DNA of 64,000 nucleotides from Acuticoccus sp965213555 (GTDB taxonomy: Bacteria > Pseudomonadota > Alphaproteobacteria > Rhizobiales > Amorphaceae): contig NZ_OZ243890.1 of NCBI RefSeq assembly GCF_965213555.1, positions 434,001-498,000 of the forward strand. Reading direction: 5' to 3'. Shown here one piece after another: positions 46,160-55,030 of this stretch. Each line of letters begins with the position of its first letter. Within the stretch, counting starts at the first letter, position 1. Below the pieces are notes generated by a model. That model saw only the letters and a program-made list of their open reading frames with translations, did no database searches and had not been told where the DNA came from. A program made the translations under genes and the position numbers.

Positions 46160-46771
46160 TGCCCGCTCGGCGGACGACGCTCTACAACCGCTTCGTCCGG
46201 TGGCGGGCGGCCGGGATCTGGAACCGCATCCTTGACGCCGTCTCCGAGGCTTACGACGGCGGCATCGTGATGATCGACCCCTCTGGCGTGCGCGTGCACC
46301 AGCACGGCGCGACGGGCAAAAGGGGGGGCGAGGACCATGGCGGCATGGGCCGCTCCCGCGGCGGCGTGACGACCAAGATCCACGCCCTCGTCGATGCCGG
46401 GGGCCGGCCCGTCCGCCTTGCGCTCACGCCCGGTCAGGCCGGCGATGCGCCGGCCGCTCGCGAACTGATTGGCGATCTCGGCAAAGGCTCCGTCCTGGTT
46501 GCCGACCGCGCCTACGACACCGATGCGATCTTCGACCACCGCAGCCTGCGGCGCATGGGCGAACGCGCCGCCGCGCTTCATCCGCAAACGGGCGTTCCCG
46601 TTCAGCGGCTTCGTCTATGGGCAGCAAAACCTCATCGAGCGCTTCTTCAACCGCATCGAGCACTTCCGCGGCATCGCCACTCGCTACGACCGCCGGCCCG
46701 ACAACTTCCTCGCCGCGCTGAAGCTGGCCGCCATCCGCGTCTGGCTCAGCGGCAAATGGGTCCACCGCTAG
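46160..46771 (+). pseudogene. IS5-family transposase copy B (5-prime truncated, one frameshift)
   Basis: From RRTTLYNRFVRWRAAGIWNR onward, nearly identical to copy A. The frame stays open through MIDPSGVRVHQHGATGKRG, MGRSRGGVTTKIHALVDAGG, ELIGDLGKGSVLVADRAYDT, then a two-base loss after DTDAIFDH shifts it. The remainder in the other frame is intact: FIRKRAFPFSGFVYGQQNLI, ERFFNRIEHFRGIATRYDRR, ending LSGKWVHR and TAG. The N-terminal 40 or so residues of the transposase are missing. Confidence 0.85.
46171..46752 (+). repeat. Direct repeat, second copy (IS5 copy B)
   Basis: Matches 44736-45316 nearly base for base, ends with the same CTGGCTCAGCGG and then diverges. Close similarity suggests recent duplication or transposition compared with the older remnants around it. 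Confidence 0.88.
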
Positions 46772-47325
46772 GTCATCATGATCGAGGACTTGAACGCCGC
46801 CCCGACGATCATACGCGGCGATGGCAACAGACGGTAACGAGCCAGCCGAACGCGACAGGCATGGTCATGAGGGGTTCGTGGTGGAGTGATGCGGCCATGA
46901 GCGACGACCTTCCGGCGCCGTGCAGCCACCGTACGCGGCCGGCGGACCAGACGATGGCGGAGGCTCCAACGCGACGTGCGAGGGGGCGTTTGCCCATCCG
47001 CCCCGGTGGCGCGGATGGGTTCGCTGGTGGCTGGGGCCGCTGAGGGGCTAGCGATTGCGCCGTGGGCTGAAACGCCTCGAGGTCGCGCCGCGGCATTCGA
47101 CCGCGGGCGTGGGCACTTCGTGGAGTTGCGGCGACCCGCGAGCGCCGCGCCGGCCGGGCGACGTTTGCCGGGTCGGACGACGGCGCAGCTGCTCCGAGGT
47201 CGCCCCGACGAGCGCTCCGTGCGACCAGCCCGCATTTCCCGCAGAGCCTCCGACGAGGCCGCGCGCACGGTCGACGCGTCGGCCTCGGCCCTCGCAGCCT
47301 CGCCGCCGCGAGGTCCGATCGCTCC
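46772..47325. other. Gene-less stretch between IS copy B and otsA
   Basis: About 550 bp. I see open frames on both strands but no ribosome-binding site, conserved motif or transposase piece. The otsA stop lies at its right edge. Probably further decayed DNA. Confidence 0.45.
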
Positions 47326-48777
47326 TCAGGCTGCGGCGAGGGACGCGATGCAGCGGTCCGTCCAACGCGTAATCGCGGTGTCGTAGACCACGTCCATCAG
47401 GCTCGCGTGCCGCTCGCGGCGCTCGGCGAGGGGCATCGTGAGCGCGCGGTCGATGGCCTCGGCCATGCCGTCCACGTCGTGCGGGTTGACGAGGACCGCC
47501 TCGGTCATCGCCTCCGCCGCTCCGGCGAACTCCGAAAGCACGAGCACCCCCGGATCTGCGGCATCCTGCACCGCCACGAACTCCTTGGCCACGAGGTTCA
47601 TGCCGTCGGCGAGCGGTGTGACCAGTCCGACGTCCGCCGAGGCCATGAGGTGGGCGACGGCACGACGCTCGTAGGCTCGGGTGAGCAGGCGCAGCGGGCT
47701 GCCGTCGAGGGTCGCGAACTGCCCAGCGATGCGCCCGGCGATGAGCTCGACCTCGCGCCGCGTCTCGGCGTAGGCCCGGACGGCGCCGCGCGAGATCGGG
47801 GCGATCTGGGTGAACACCGTGCGCGAGGCGCGCTCCGGGTCGGCACCGAGGTAGCGGTAGTACGCCTCCAGCCGCTGCGGGATGCCCTTCGAGTAGTCCA
47901 GCCGGTCGATGCCGATGAGCGAGGCGCGACCGTCCAGCCCGGAGAGGTAACGCGCCACCTCGGCCGGGGCGGGCGCGCGCAGCTGGCCGCGCAGCCCGGC
48001 GACGTCGATGCCTATGGGGGCGGCCGTCACCAGGACGGTGCGCCCCCAGGCCGTTGCGACCATGCCATCCCCTGTCTCGCGGACAACCCCCTCCGACAGC
48101 GCAGCGAGCGCCTCGGCAAGGTTCGTGGCGTCGCGGCGCGTCTGCACGGCGATCGTATCGTAGTGCGTCAGCGCGCGGGCGAGTTCGACCGCCTCGGGGA
48201 CGGCGCGGAAGAGCTGCTCGTGGGGGAACGGGATGTGCAGGAACAGGCCGACGCTGTTGGTGAGGCCGATGCGGCGAAGCTCCTCGGCGAGCGGCAGGAA
48301 GTGGTAGTCGTGCACCCAAACGACGTCGTCGACCGCGGCGACCCGCGCGACGGCGGCGCCGAACCTTCGGTTGACCTCACGGTAGGCGGCGTAGGCGGAC
48401 CCGTCGTGGTCGGAAAGGTCTGGACGGCCGTGAAACACCGGCCAGAGCACGCCGTTGGCGTAGCCTTCGTAGAACCCGGCGAACGCCTTCGCCTCGATGT
48501 CCATCACCGCATAGGTGACGTCATCGACGGTGGTGAGGTCGAGCTCACCGTCATCATCGGCATGCGTGGTGGCGCCGGACCAGCCGACCCACGTGCCACC
48601 GCGGGACTGCAGAGCCTCGGAGAGCGCGAGCGCGAGTCCGCCAGGCGCGGCTCCCTTGGCCGGACGCGACACGCGGTTCGAGACCGCGATGAGACGACCG
48701 TCGAGCTCGGTCGACGGGGCGGTCGTCATGCGCGCGGGGGCGGGCAGTGCCTGGGACGCGCCATCCTGGGGCAGCAT
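47326..48777 (-). CDS. otsA: Alpha,alpha-trehalose-phosphate synthase (UDP-forming)
   Basis: A 483-residue GT20 glycosyltransferase making trehalose-6-phosphate from UDP-glucose and glucose-6-phosphate. Seen: LIAVSNRVSRP, GGLALALSEAL, VVWVHDYHFLPLAEELR, GLFLHIPFPHEQLFRAVPE, GIDRLDYSKGIPQRLEAY (near 275) and TPLADGMNLVAKEFVA (near 385), the UDP-glucose site. Start ATG at 48777 has AGGAG seven bases upstream; an ATG seven codons earlier (48798) has none. otsB, usually adjacent, is not seen: decayed DNA lies downstream and ligD upstream. Confidence 0.95.
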   Translation of the reverse strand: MLPQDGASQALPAPARMTTAPSTELDGRLIAVSNRVSRPAKGAAPGGLALALSEALQSRGGTWVGWSGATTHADDDGELDLTTVDDVTYAVMDIEAKAFAGFYEGYANGVLWPVFHGRPDLSDHDGSAYAAYREVNRRFGAAVARVAAVDDVVWVHDYHFLPLAEELRRIGLTNSVGLFLHIPFPHEQLFRAVPEAVELARALTHYDTIAVQTRRDATNLAEALAALSEGVVRETGDGMVATAWGRTVLVTAAPIGIDVAGLRGQLRAPAPAEVARYLSGLDGRASLIGIDRLDYSKGIPQRLEAYYRYLGADPERASRTVFTQIAPISRGAVRAYAETRREVELIAGRIAGQFATLDGSPLRLLTRAYERRAVAHLMASADVGLVTPLADGMNLVAKEFVAVQDAADPGVLVLSEFAGAAEAMTEAVLVNPHDVDGMAEAIDRALTMPLAERRERHASLMDVVYDTAITRWTDRCIASLAAA

Positions 48778-48867
48778 CGGCGTCTCCTCGCTCTTCATTC
48801 ATTCATTGTTCACCGGATTGCTTTCCGGGAGGGGACAACGCACCGAACCCTCGGTTGGTTGCCTCGT

Positions 48868-51390
48868 TCAGCGGCCGTAGGCGCGCAGGTGGGACGCGGT
48901 CAGCCGCTGACGCACCTCCGCCAGCCCGCTCCACGGGTCTCCCTCCGCCGCTTCCCCGACGTGGAGCGGCGCGGGCTCCGCCAACGCCGCGAGCGCCTCC
49001 CACGAGAGGGGGAAGGCGAACGGGGCCCCGACGCGGGCCCGCGTGGAGTAGGGTGCGACCGCGGACGACTTGGTGTCGTTGCGCAGGTAGTCGATGAAGA
49101 TGCGACCGCGCCGCTTCGCCTTTGCCATGACGATGAGGAACCTATCAGGCTCGGCTTTGGCGAGGCTTTCCGCGAAGGCCCTCGTCCACGCCTTGGCCTC
49201 GTCCCATGGCAGGCGTCGCTCGATGGGGACGACGACGTGCAAGCCCTTGCCGCCGGTCGTCTTCACGAACGACGCGAGGTCGAGCGCCTCCAGCCGGTCA
49301 CGCAGCGTGACGGCCGCGTCCTTCACGCCCTCGAAGTCCACGCCCTCGCCCGGATCGAGGTCGAACACCAGGCGGTCCGGGCGGTCCGGACGGTCTGCAC
49401 GCGACCCGCGCAGGTGGATCTCCAGCACGCCCTTCTGCACGAGCTCGATGACGTGGCCCGGCTCGTGGACCACGATCGCCGCGCCGTCCTCCTCGCCGAT
49501 GTCGCGCGCCAGCGCGGCTGGCAGGCTTTCGGGATGCCGCTGGTAGAAGCACGCCTTGGCGCGGCCCTGGGGACAGCGCACCAGGGTCAAGGGCCGACCC
49601 GCGATGTGCGGCAGCATGCGGTCCATGTGCCGCGCGTAGTGCTGCGCGAGCATCACCTTGGTCACGTTCTGCTCGGGGAACAGCACGCGGTCGGGGTTGG
49701 ATAGCGAGACGCCGTAGAGCGGATCTTGGTCCATGACAGCCTCCGTGCGGGCCGGGCCGCCGGGGCTCATCCCGCCCGCGGGCGAGCGGTCGACCGCGGT
49801 GCTCGGATGATCCGACGGCAGGAGGATCGCGCCGGCGTCGGCCTCCGCGACCCCCTTGTAGACGCCGTGGCGCAGCTGGCCGTCGTCCGTCATCGCGAGG
49901 TAGGCGACGTCGACGACGAGGGCGGGCTCCACGAAGCGCACCTCCCGACCCTCCACCTTGCGGGCGAACGGGCGCGACTTGCAGCGCAGCGGCGTGAGGA
50001 GCCCGAGGAGACGGTTGGCCTCCGGCCCCGACCAGCCGGTGCCGACGCGGCCCACCGGCACGAGCCTGCCATCGCCGTCGTGGGCGCCGAGCACCAGCGC
50101 GCCGAGGCCGCCCGAGCCGCCCTCGGTGTACCCACCCACCACGAAGCGGGCCGTACGGACCGCCCGCACCTTCACCCACGCGTCCTGCCGTCCCGAGCGG
50201 TACGGACTACCGGCCCGCTTGGCGACGATGCCTTCGAGCCCAAGCGCCACCGCACGCTCGTAGAGCGCCTGTTGCTTGCCGGCGCCGACGTGGTCGCCGT
50301 AGGTGATCGTTCCTCCGGGGTGCGTCTGGACGAGCGCCGCCAGCCGCTCCTTCCTCGTCTCGATGGGGTGCTTGCGCAGGTCCTCCCCCTCGTCGAACAG
50401 GAGGTCGAAGGCGACGTAGGTCGCACGCACCGCGCCGGCAGCGCGGAACGCCTTCTGCAGCGCGTCGAATCGGGTGCGGCCCTCCGCGTCGAACACCACG
50501 ACCTCGCCGTCCAGCATGACGCCGCGATCGCGCCAGGTGCCTGCCGCCTCGGCAATGGCGGGGAAGCGGTGCGTCCAGTCCTTCTCGCTGCGCGTGACGA
50601 TGGTGGCGGCGCCGTCCGCGGCGCGCAGGAGCGCGCGGTACCCGTCGTACTTCACCTCGGCGAGCCAGCCCTCGCCGCGCGGCGGTGCGGTCCGGCTGCT
50701 GCACAGCGCGGGGGCGACGAACGCTGGAACGGAGCCGCGCTGGCGGACCGCCGACCGGTCGAGCCCGGCCTCCGGCTGGTCGTCCGCGGGGCGGCCCGAG
50801 TGCCAGACGGCCTCACCCTTGGCGATGGCGGCCATCGTGCGCCCGGTGGCGACGCTCTTCGTGTGGCGCTCGGTCACCGGACGGCCATCCTCGTCCGCAG
50901 CCTCGTCCCGCGACTTGATGAGCAGCCAGTTCGGCGGCCGGTTCTTCTGCGGCTTCAACCGCTGAAGGTGCCAGCGGCCGGTCAGCCGCTCCCCGAACAG
51001 GTCGAAGCTGAGCGAGCCCTTGGCGAACCCCTCCTCTGCGCTCTTGCCGTCCGCCATGGCCCAGGTGCCGCGGTCCCACAGCATCACCGTGCCGCCGCCG
51101 TACTCGCCCTTGGGGATCGTCCCCTCGAAGGCGCCGTAGTCGAGGGGATGGTCCTCGGTCTCGACCGCGAGGCGCTTGTCGGAGGGGTCGAGGCTGGGGC
51201 CGCGCGTCACCGCCCACGACTTCAGGACGCCGTCCGCCTCCAGGCGCAAGTCGTAGTGCAGGCGGGTGGCATCATGCTTCTGGATGACGTAGGCGAGAAC
51301 GCCCTTGGAGGGTGCGGCCTCGCCGGGCGGCGGCTCCGGCGTGAGCTTAAAGTCGCGCTTCGCGCGGTAACGTTCCAGCTTGTCGGCCAC
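48868..51390 (-). CDS. ligD: Multifunctional DNA ligase D (non-homologous end joining)
   Basis: An 840-residue protein with all three LigD modules. Residues about 30-165: 3-phosphoesterase domain (YVIQKHDATRLHYDLRLE, DHPLDYGAFEG). About 220-520: ATP-dependent ligase with nucleotidyl-lysine K247 in AEVKYDGYRALL and the OB fold. About 545-840: primase-polymerase domain (SNPDRVLFPEQNVTK, DLDPGEGVDF, VKTTGGKGLHVVVP). It fills, trims and seals broken ends held by Ku. The start is GTG 51390, directly after the ku stop, so ku and ligD are one operon. Confidence 0.96.
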   Translation of the reverse strand: MADKLERYRAKRDFKLTPEPPPGEAAPSKGVLAYVIQKHDATRLHYDLRLEADGVLKSWAVTRGPSLDPSDKRLAVETEDHPLDYGAFEGTIPKGEYGGGTVMLWDRGTWAMADGKSAEEGFAKGSLSFDLFGERLTGRWHLQRLKPQKNRPPNWLLIKSRDEAADEDGRPVTERHTKSVATGRTMAAIAKGEAVWHSGRPADDQPEAGLDRSAVRQRGSVPAFVAPALCSSRTAPPRGEGWLAEVKYDGYRALLRAADGAATIVTRSEKDWTHRFPAIAEAAGTWRDRGVMLDGEVVVFDAEGRTRFDALQKAFRAAGAVRATYVAFDLLFDEGEDLRKHPIETRKERLAALVQTHPGGTITYGDHVGAGKQQALYERAVALGLEGIVAKRAGSPYRSGRQDAWVKVRAVRTARFVVGGYTEGGSGGLGALVLGAHDGDGRLVPVGRVGTGWSGPEANRLLGLLTPLRCKSRPFARKVEGREVRFVEPALVVDVAYLAMTDDGQLRHGVYKGVAEADAGAILLPSDHPSTAVDRSPAGGMSPGGPARTEAVMDQDPLYGVSLSNPDRVLFPEQNVTKVMLAQHYARHMDRMLPHIAGRPLTLVRCPQGRAKACFYQRHPESLPAALARDIGEEDGAAIVVHEPGHVIELVQKGVLEIHLRGSRADRPDRPDRLVFDLDPGEGVDFEGVKDAAVTLRDRLEALDLASFVKTTGGKGLHVVVPIERRLPWDEAKAWTRAFAESLAKAEPDRFLIVMAKAKRRGRIFIDYLRNDTKSSAVAPYSTRARVGAPFAFPLSWEALAALAEPAPLHVGEAAEGDPWSGLAEVRQRLTASHLRAYGR

Positions 51391-52368
51391 TCACGCGCTT
51401 TTCTTCTGCCGCGTGCCTCCCGAGGAGGCCTTCGCCCGCCCTGGGCCGGACGATTTCGCTCGGGCCGCCTTCGCGGGGGCCGCGTTGGGCTTCTCCTTCG
51501 CGTCCTTCGCGGCGGACGCCTTCGTTCGACCGGACGCGGCGCCGCCCGACTTCGTCTTGGCCTTCGCCTCCGTCTTCGGAGCCTCGTCGCCGTCCCCGCC
51601 CAGACTCGCCTTGAGGGCGTCCATCAGGTTGATGACGTTGGAGGGGCGCGAGTCCCCGGTCCGTGACGGCGCCGGAGGTTTGCCCTTCAGCTTCTTCTGG
51701 ATGAGGGCGCGCAGCTCTGCCTGGTAGTGATCGACGAACGTCTCGGGCGCGAAGTCGCCGGCCCGCGCCTTGATGAGCGCCTCGGCCATGTCGACCTGGT
51801 CGCTCGACACCGACACATCGCCGATGTCGTCGAAGTAGGCATCGGTCTCGCGTACCTCGTCGGCGAAGCGCAGCGTCTCCAAGAGGAGGCCCTTGCCGCA
51901 CGGTTGGATGGCGACGATCCGCTCGCGCTTTGACAGGACGATCTGGCCGAGCGCCACCTTCTTCGCCGCCCGCAGCGCGTCGCGGATGGTGACGAACGCC
52001 TCGGTGGCGATGTCACCGTCAGGCGCCACGAAGTAGGGCTTGTCGAAGTAGATCGGATCGATCTGCGCAAGGTCCACGAAGCGCGACAGGTCTATGGTGT
52101 GCTTGGATTCGACCTGGAGCGCGTCGAGCTCATCCTCGCTCACTGGCAGGTACTTGTCGCGCTCGTACTCGTAGCCCATGACGATCTCGTCGCGCTCGAC
52201 CGGCCCCTCGTCCGGCACAACGTTCTGCATCCTGACGCGCTCGTGCGTCTCTTTGTGGATGCGATGCAACGCAATGCGCTCCGTGGACGTCACCGCCGCG
52301 TAGAGCCGCACGGGGAAGGAGACGAGCGCGAGGCGGATGTGCCCCTTCCAGTAGGCGCGAGGAGCCAT
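51391..52368 (-). CDS. ku: Ku protein, DNA end-binding factor of NHEJ
   Basis: A 325-residue prokaryotic Ku. The core (about 1-265) begins MAPRAYWKGHIRLALVSFPV with VRLYAAVTSTERIALHRIH, then YFDKPYFVAPDG and GKGLLLETLRFADEVR. The last 60 residues are a Lys/Ala-rich basic tail likely to contact DNA or LigD. Homodimeric Ku rings bind double-strand ends and recruit LigD, encoded immediately downstream. A small Rho_N-like gene lies 9 bp upstream on the same strand. Confidence 0.96.
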   Translation of the reverse strand: MAPRAYWKGHIRLALVSFPVRLYAAVTSTERIALHRIHKETHERVRMQNVVPDEGPVERDEIVMGYEYERDKYLPVSEDELDALQVESKHTIDLSRFVDLAQIDPIYFDKPYFVAPDGDIATEAFVTIRDALRAAKKVALGQIVLSKRERIVAIQPCGKGLLLETLRFADEVRETDAYFDDIGDVSVSSDQVDMAEALIKARAGDFAPETFVDHYQAELRALIQKKLKGKPPAPSRTGDSRPSNVINLMDALKASLGGDGDEAPKTEAKAKTKSGGAASGRTKASAAKDAKEKPNAAPAKAARAKSSGPGRAKASSGGTRQKKSA

Positions 52369-52377
52369 GGCGTCCGA

Positions 52378-52644
52378 TCAGTGGTTGCGCAGCGCGTGGA
52401 TGAGGTTGTCCTTCGACATCTTCGAGCGTCCGTCGATGCCGATCTCGCGGGCCCGCTTGTAGAGGTCGTCGCGGCTCCACTCGTCGTAGGCCGGCGCCTT
52501 ACCGCCCTTCTTCGAGGGCTGCCCTCCGGTCGCCTTCGCGTTGGCGATCCGAGCGGACTTCTCCTTGCTCTCGCCCTTGTCACGCAGCGCCTCGTAGGTC
52601 TCGTGGTCGAGCACGGAAGGACCGGGATCCTTGCGCTTTGCCAT
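52378..52644 (-). CDS. Small Rho_N/SAP-like basic protein beside Ku
   Basis: An 88-residue basic protein: MAKRKDPGPSVLDHETYEAL and RDKGESKEKSARIANAK, then a Lys-rich linker, then YDEWSRDDLYKRAREIGIDG and SKMSKDNLIHALRNH, which matches the helical Rho termination factor N-terminal (SAP-like) nucleic-acid-binding fold. Similar small genes occur next to ku and ligD in other bacteria. It may bind DNA at breaks, but no function is shown. ATG at 52644; 9 bp before ku. Confidence 0.85.
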   Translation of the reverse strand: MAKRKDPGPSVLDHETYEALRDKGESKEKSARIANAKATGGQPSKKGGKAPAYDEWSRDDLYKRAREIGIDGRSKMSKDNLIHALRNH

Positions 52645-52739
52645 CGCATCGCTCCATCGCTCGGAACGCAGACGCTCCGCACGTGTTCTGCGGAACGAAT
52701 CACCAACCCCTTGGGCGAGCGAATCGTTCCCGGACGTTG

Positions 52740-53651
52740 TCAACCCCCGCCGCCGCTGGTCACGGGCGGGGTGAGAAGGTCCTGATCGAGGTACTGGCGG
52801 GCGATCTCGGCGAGCGCGCCGTCGGCGGCCATGGTCCCGAGCGCCGCGTTCAGCCTGCGCAGCAGCTCCTCGTCGCGTTCGCGCACGGCGACGACGGCCG
52901 ATCGGCCGAGCTTGGCGTCCCCCCCGCTGGCGAGAGGCTCGAAGCCGAACCCTTCGCCGATCGGCGTTGAGAGGAACTCGAGCCGCGCCACGATGGCCGG
53001 GGCAAGGACGGCGTCGAGACGGTCGAGGGCAAGGTCGATCCAAAGGCCATCGCCGTTCGGGTAGAGCCGCACGGCCTCCGGCCGAGGGAACGTTTCGCGC
53101 AGGTATCGCGCCTGGGCGGTCCCGATGACCGCTCCGTACACCAAGTCATCGTCCTCCACATCGCGGCCTGTCGCGCTCGGGACGACGTAGCGGACCGTCA
53201 AGCGCGCGTAGGGACCGGTCACGGTGACCGCGCCCTCGGCCTCCGCGGTCAGGACCGGTGTCGCGATGGCCCAGGCGACGCGACGCTCGTGGAGCGCGGC
53301 GGACAGATCCTCCTGGGCCGTCGGCACCAGCGTACAGCGCACTTGCAGCGCCTCGCACAGCGCGTAGGCGAGCTCGACGTCGAACCCCGTCCGCACGCCG
53401 AACCGTCCTGTGAAGGAGAACGGCGGGGCATCCTCGAGCACCGCGACGTTGACCGACGCCAAGGGTTGCCCTCGACGCTCCGAGGTGGCCTCGATCCCCA
53501 GCGCGCCCGACGCTGCCGCGGCCGCCTCGCCGACGGGAACGGGACGACCCGCCTCGCCGGAGGCGGACCGTGCGTCGGCTCCAGCCTGCGCGAGGGCCGG
53601 TCCGCACAGGGCGAGAAGGAGCACGTTGGACACGAGGCGCGCGACGCGCAT
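52740..53651 (-). CDS. Family 3 extracellular solute-binding protein (amino acid-type)
   Basis: A 303-residue secreted protein. Signal peptide about 1-22 (VSNVLLLALCGPALAQA). The mature part has the SBP family 3 fold pattern: VAVLEDAPPFSFTGRFGVRT and GFDVELAYALCEALQVRCTL near 85-125, AIATPVLTAEA, and a C-terminal LLRRLNAALGTMAADGALAE. The ligand is unknown. Its ATG overlaps the stop of the upstream gene by one base (TGATG), so both are one translational unit; no permease or ATPase gene is adjacent. Confidence 0.8.
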   Translation of the reverse strand: MRVARLVSNVLLLALCGPALAQAGADARSASGEAGRPVPVGEAAAAASGALGIEATSERRGQPLASVNVAVLEDAPPFSFTGRFGVRTGFDVELAYALCEALQVRCTLVPTAQEDLSAALHERRVAWAIATPVLTAEAEGAVTVTGPYARLTVRYVVPSATGRDVEDDDLVYGAVIGTAQARYLRETFPRPEAVRLYPNGDGLWIDLALDRLDAVLAPAIVARLEFLSTPIGEGFGFEPLASGGDAKLGRSAVVAVRERDEELLRRLNAALGTMAADGALAEIARQYLDQDLLTPPVTSGGGG

Positions 53652-54853
53652 CACTCGCCCTGCCGTCCGGCGCGTGCGACGGCGCGCTCGATGAGCGCGG
53701 CCGTCTCCGCCTCGCCCGCCTCGCCGCGCAGCAGGGCACGCACCGCGCCGGCGACCTCATCGGAAAGCTCGAGGTAGGCGCTCCCGTAGCGGGCCACCGG
53801 CGGTGGCACGAGCCGCCCGAGCTCGCGGCCGATGCGCGCGAACACTGGTCCGATCGCCGCCACGGCGGCTTCTTCGTAGAGCGACGGCGAGGCGGGTGGG
53901 ACGCCAAAGTCCAGGGCGGCGGCTCGCTGCTCGTCCTTCAAGGCGAGGAACCGCGCGAGGTCCAGCGCCGCCTCGCCGTTGCTGGAGTGCCGCGACACAC
54001 CGACGAACCACGTGGTGACGACGAGGGGCGTCCGCGACGGAGCGCCGGCGGCCCGAAGCCGCAGGACCGCCGCGACGTCCTGCGCGATGGGCGAGCTGCG
54101 TACCGCGGGGAGGGCGGTGGATCGGGCGAGGAGCGCGGCCGCATCGCCGCTCGTGAAGGCCGCCACCGCCTCCTGTGGGCTCGTCGACGCGACGGACGGC
54201 GGCGCGATCGTGCCGATCGCGTCGTTGAGGGCGGCGAGCGCGGCACGCACCTGCGGGCCGTCCTCGACTCCGCCGGGACCGAACGAGGCGACCCAGTCGA
54301 GGAACAGCACGAAGAGCGTGGGTCCTGCGCCACCGAAGGCGAGGCCCAACGTGCCGTCGGGCGGCGCGACCAAGAGCGCTTCGCGCAGCTCCGACCACGC
54401 CGAAGGGTCGGTGGGCAGGAGGTCGCTGCGAAGGAACAGGAGCGTCAGCGCCATGTGGTGCGGCCATCCGACGAGCCTTCCAGCATCGCGCGCTGCGTCG
54501 AGGACTTCGGGGATCGCTGCCCCCTCCCCGGGTTCGGGCAACGTCGCAAGGTCCGGGGCCATCGCCGGGACCCAGGCGTCCGGGAACTGCAACACGTCGA
54601 GCCGCGGGCTGTCGATGTCGAAGAGCGCCTGGTAGCGCCCCAGCGCCATACGCCCCGAAGCGTCAGCGGCGACGACGCGGACCACGTGCCCGCTCGCGGC
54701 CTCGAACCGACGGGCGGAGGCGCGGCACGCCTCCACCGCGCTGCCGACGTCGAGGCAGGACAGCGTAAGGTTGACGGCGGTCGAAGGCGTAGGCACCGCG
54801 GCGAGGAACACCGCGAGCACGATGATGGGCAGCGGGACGCGGAACGGCTTCAA
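53651..54853 (-). CDS. Family 1-type extracellular solute-binding protein
   Basis: A 400-residue secreted protein with a signal peptide (about 1-26, ending PSTAV). The mature sequence has the sugar-type binding protein pattern: ARRFEAASGHVVRVVAADA, LDVLQFPDAWVPAMAPDLA, GWPHHMALTLLFLRSDLLP, a segment around FTSGDAAALL and SSNGEAALDLARFLALKDEQ. The ligand is unknown. Together with the downstream family 3 protein it forms a two-gene unit with no transporter, and it is divergent from the channel gene. Confidence 0.78.
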   Translation of the reverse strand: MKPFRVPLPIIVLAVFLAAVPTPSTAVNLTLSCLDVGSAVEACRASARRFEAASGHVVRVVAADASGRMALGRYQALFDIDSPRLDVLQFPDAWVPAMAPDLATLPEPGEGAAIPEVLDAARDAGRLVGWPHHMALTLLFLRSDLLPTDPSAWSELREALLVAPPDGTLGLAFGGAGPTLFVLFLDWVASFGPGGVEDGPQVRAALAALNDAIGTIAPPSVASTSPQEAVAAFTSGDAAALLARSTALPAVRSSPIAQDVAAVLRLRAAGAPSRTPLVVTTWFVGVSRHSSNGEAALDLARFLALKDEQRAAALDFGVPPASPSLYEEAAVAAIGPVFARIGRELGRLVPPPVARYGSAYLELSDEVAGAVRALLRGEAGEAETAALIERAVARAGRQGE

Positions 54854-55030
54854 GTCGCACTCCGGAGCGAGGGGCTGGTGCCTGTGGCGCAGGCTGTAGG
54901 ACGCGCGTCACGCACGGTTGTGTGCGCCGCGAAGGCGTCTTAGACCCGGCGCGGCACGGACCTCAAGCGCTTGCACCGACGGCGTTTTTGCATGTGCCCG
55001 TCGTCCAGCACAATGGTGCCTTCGCCTTCC

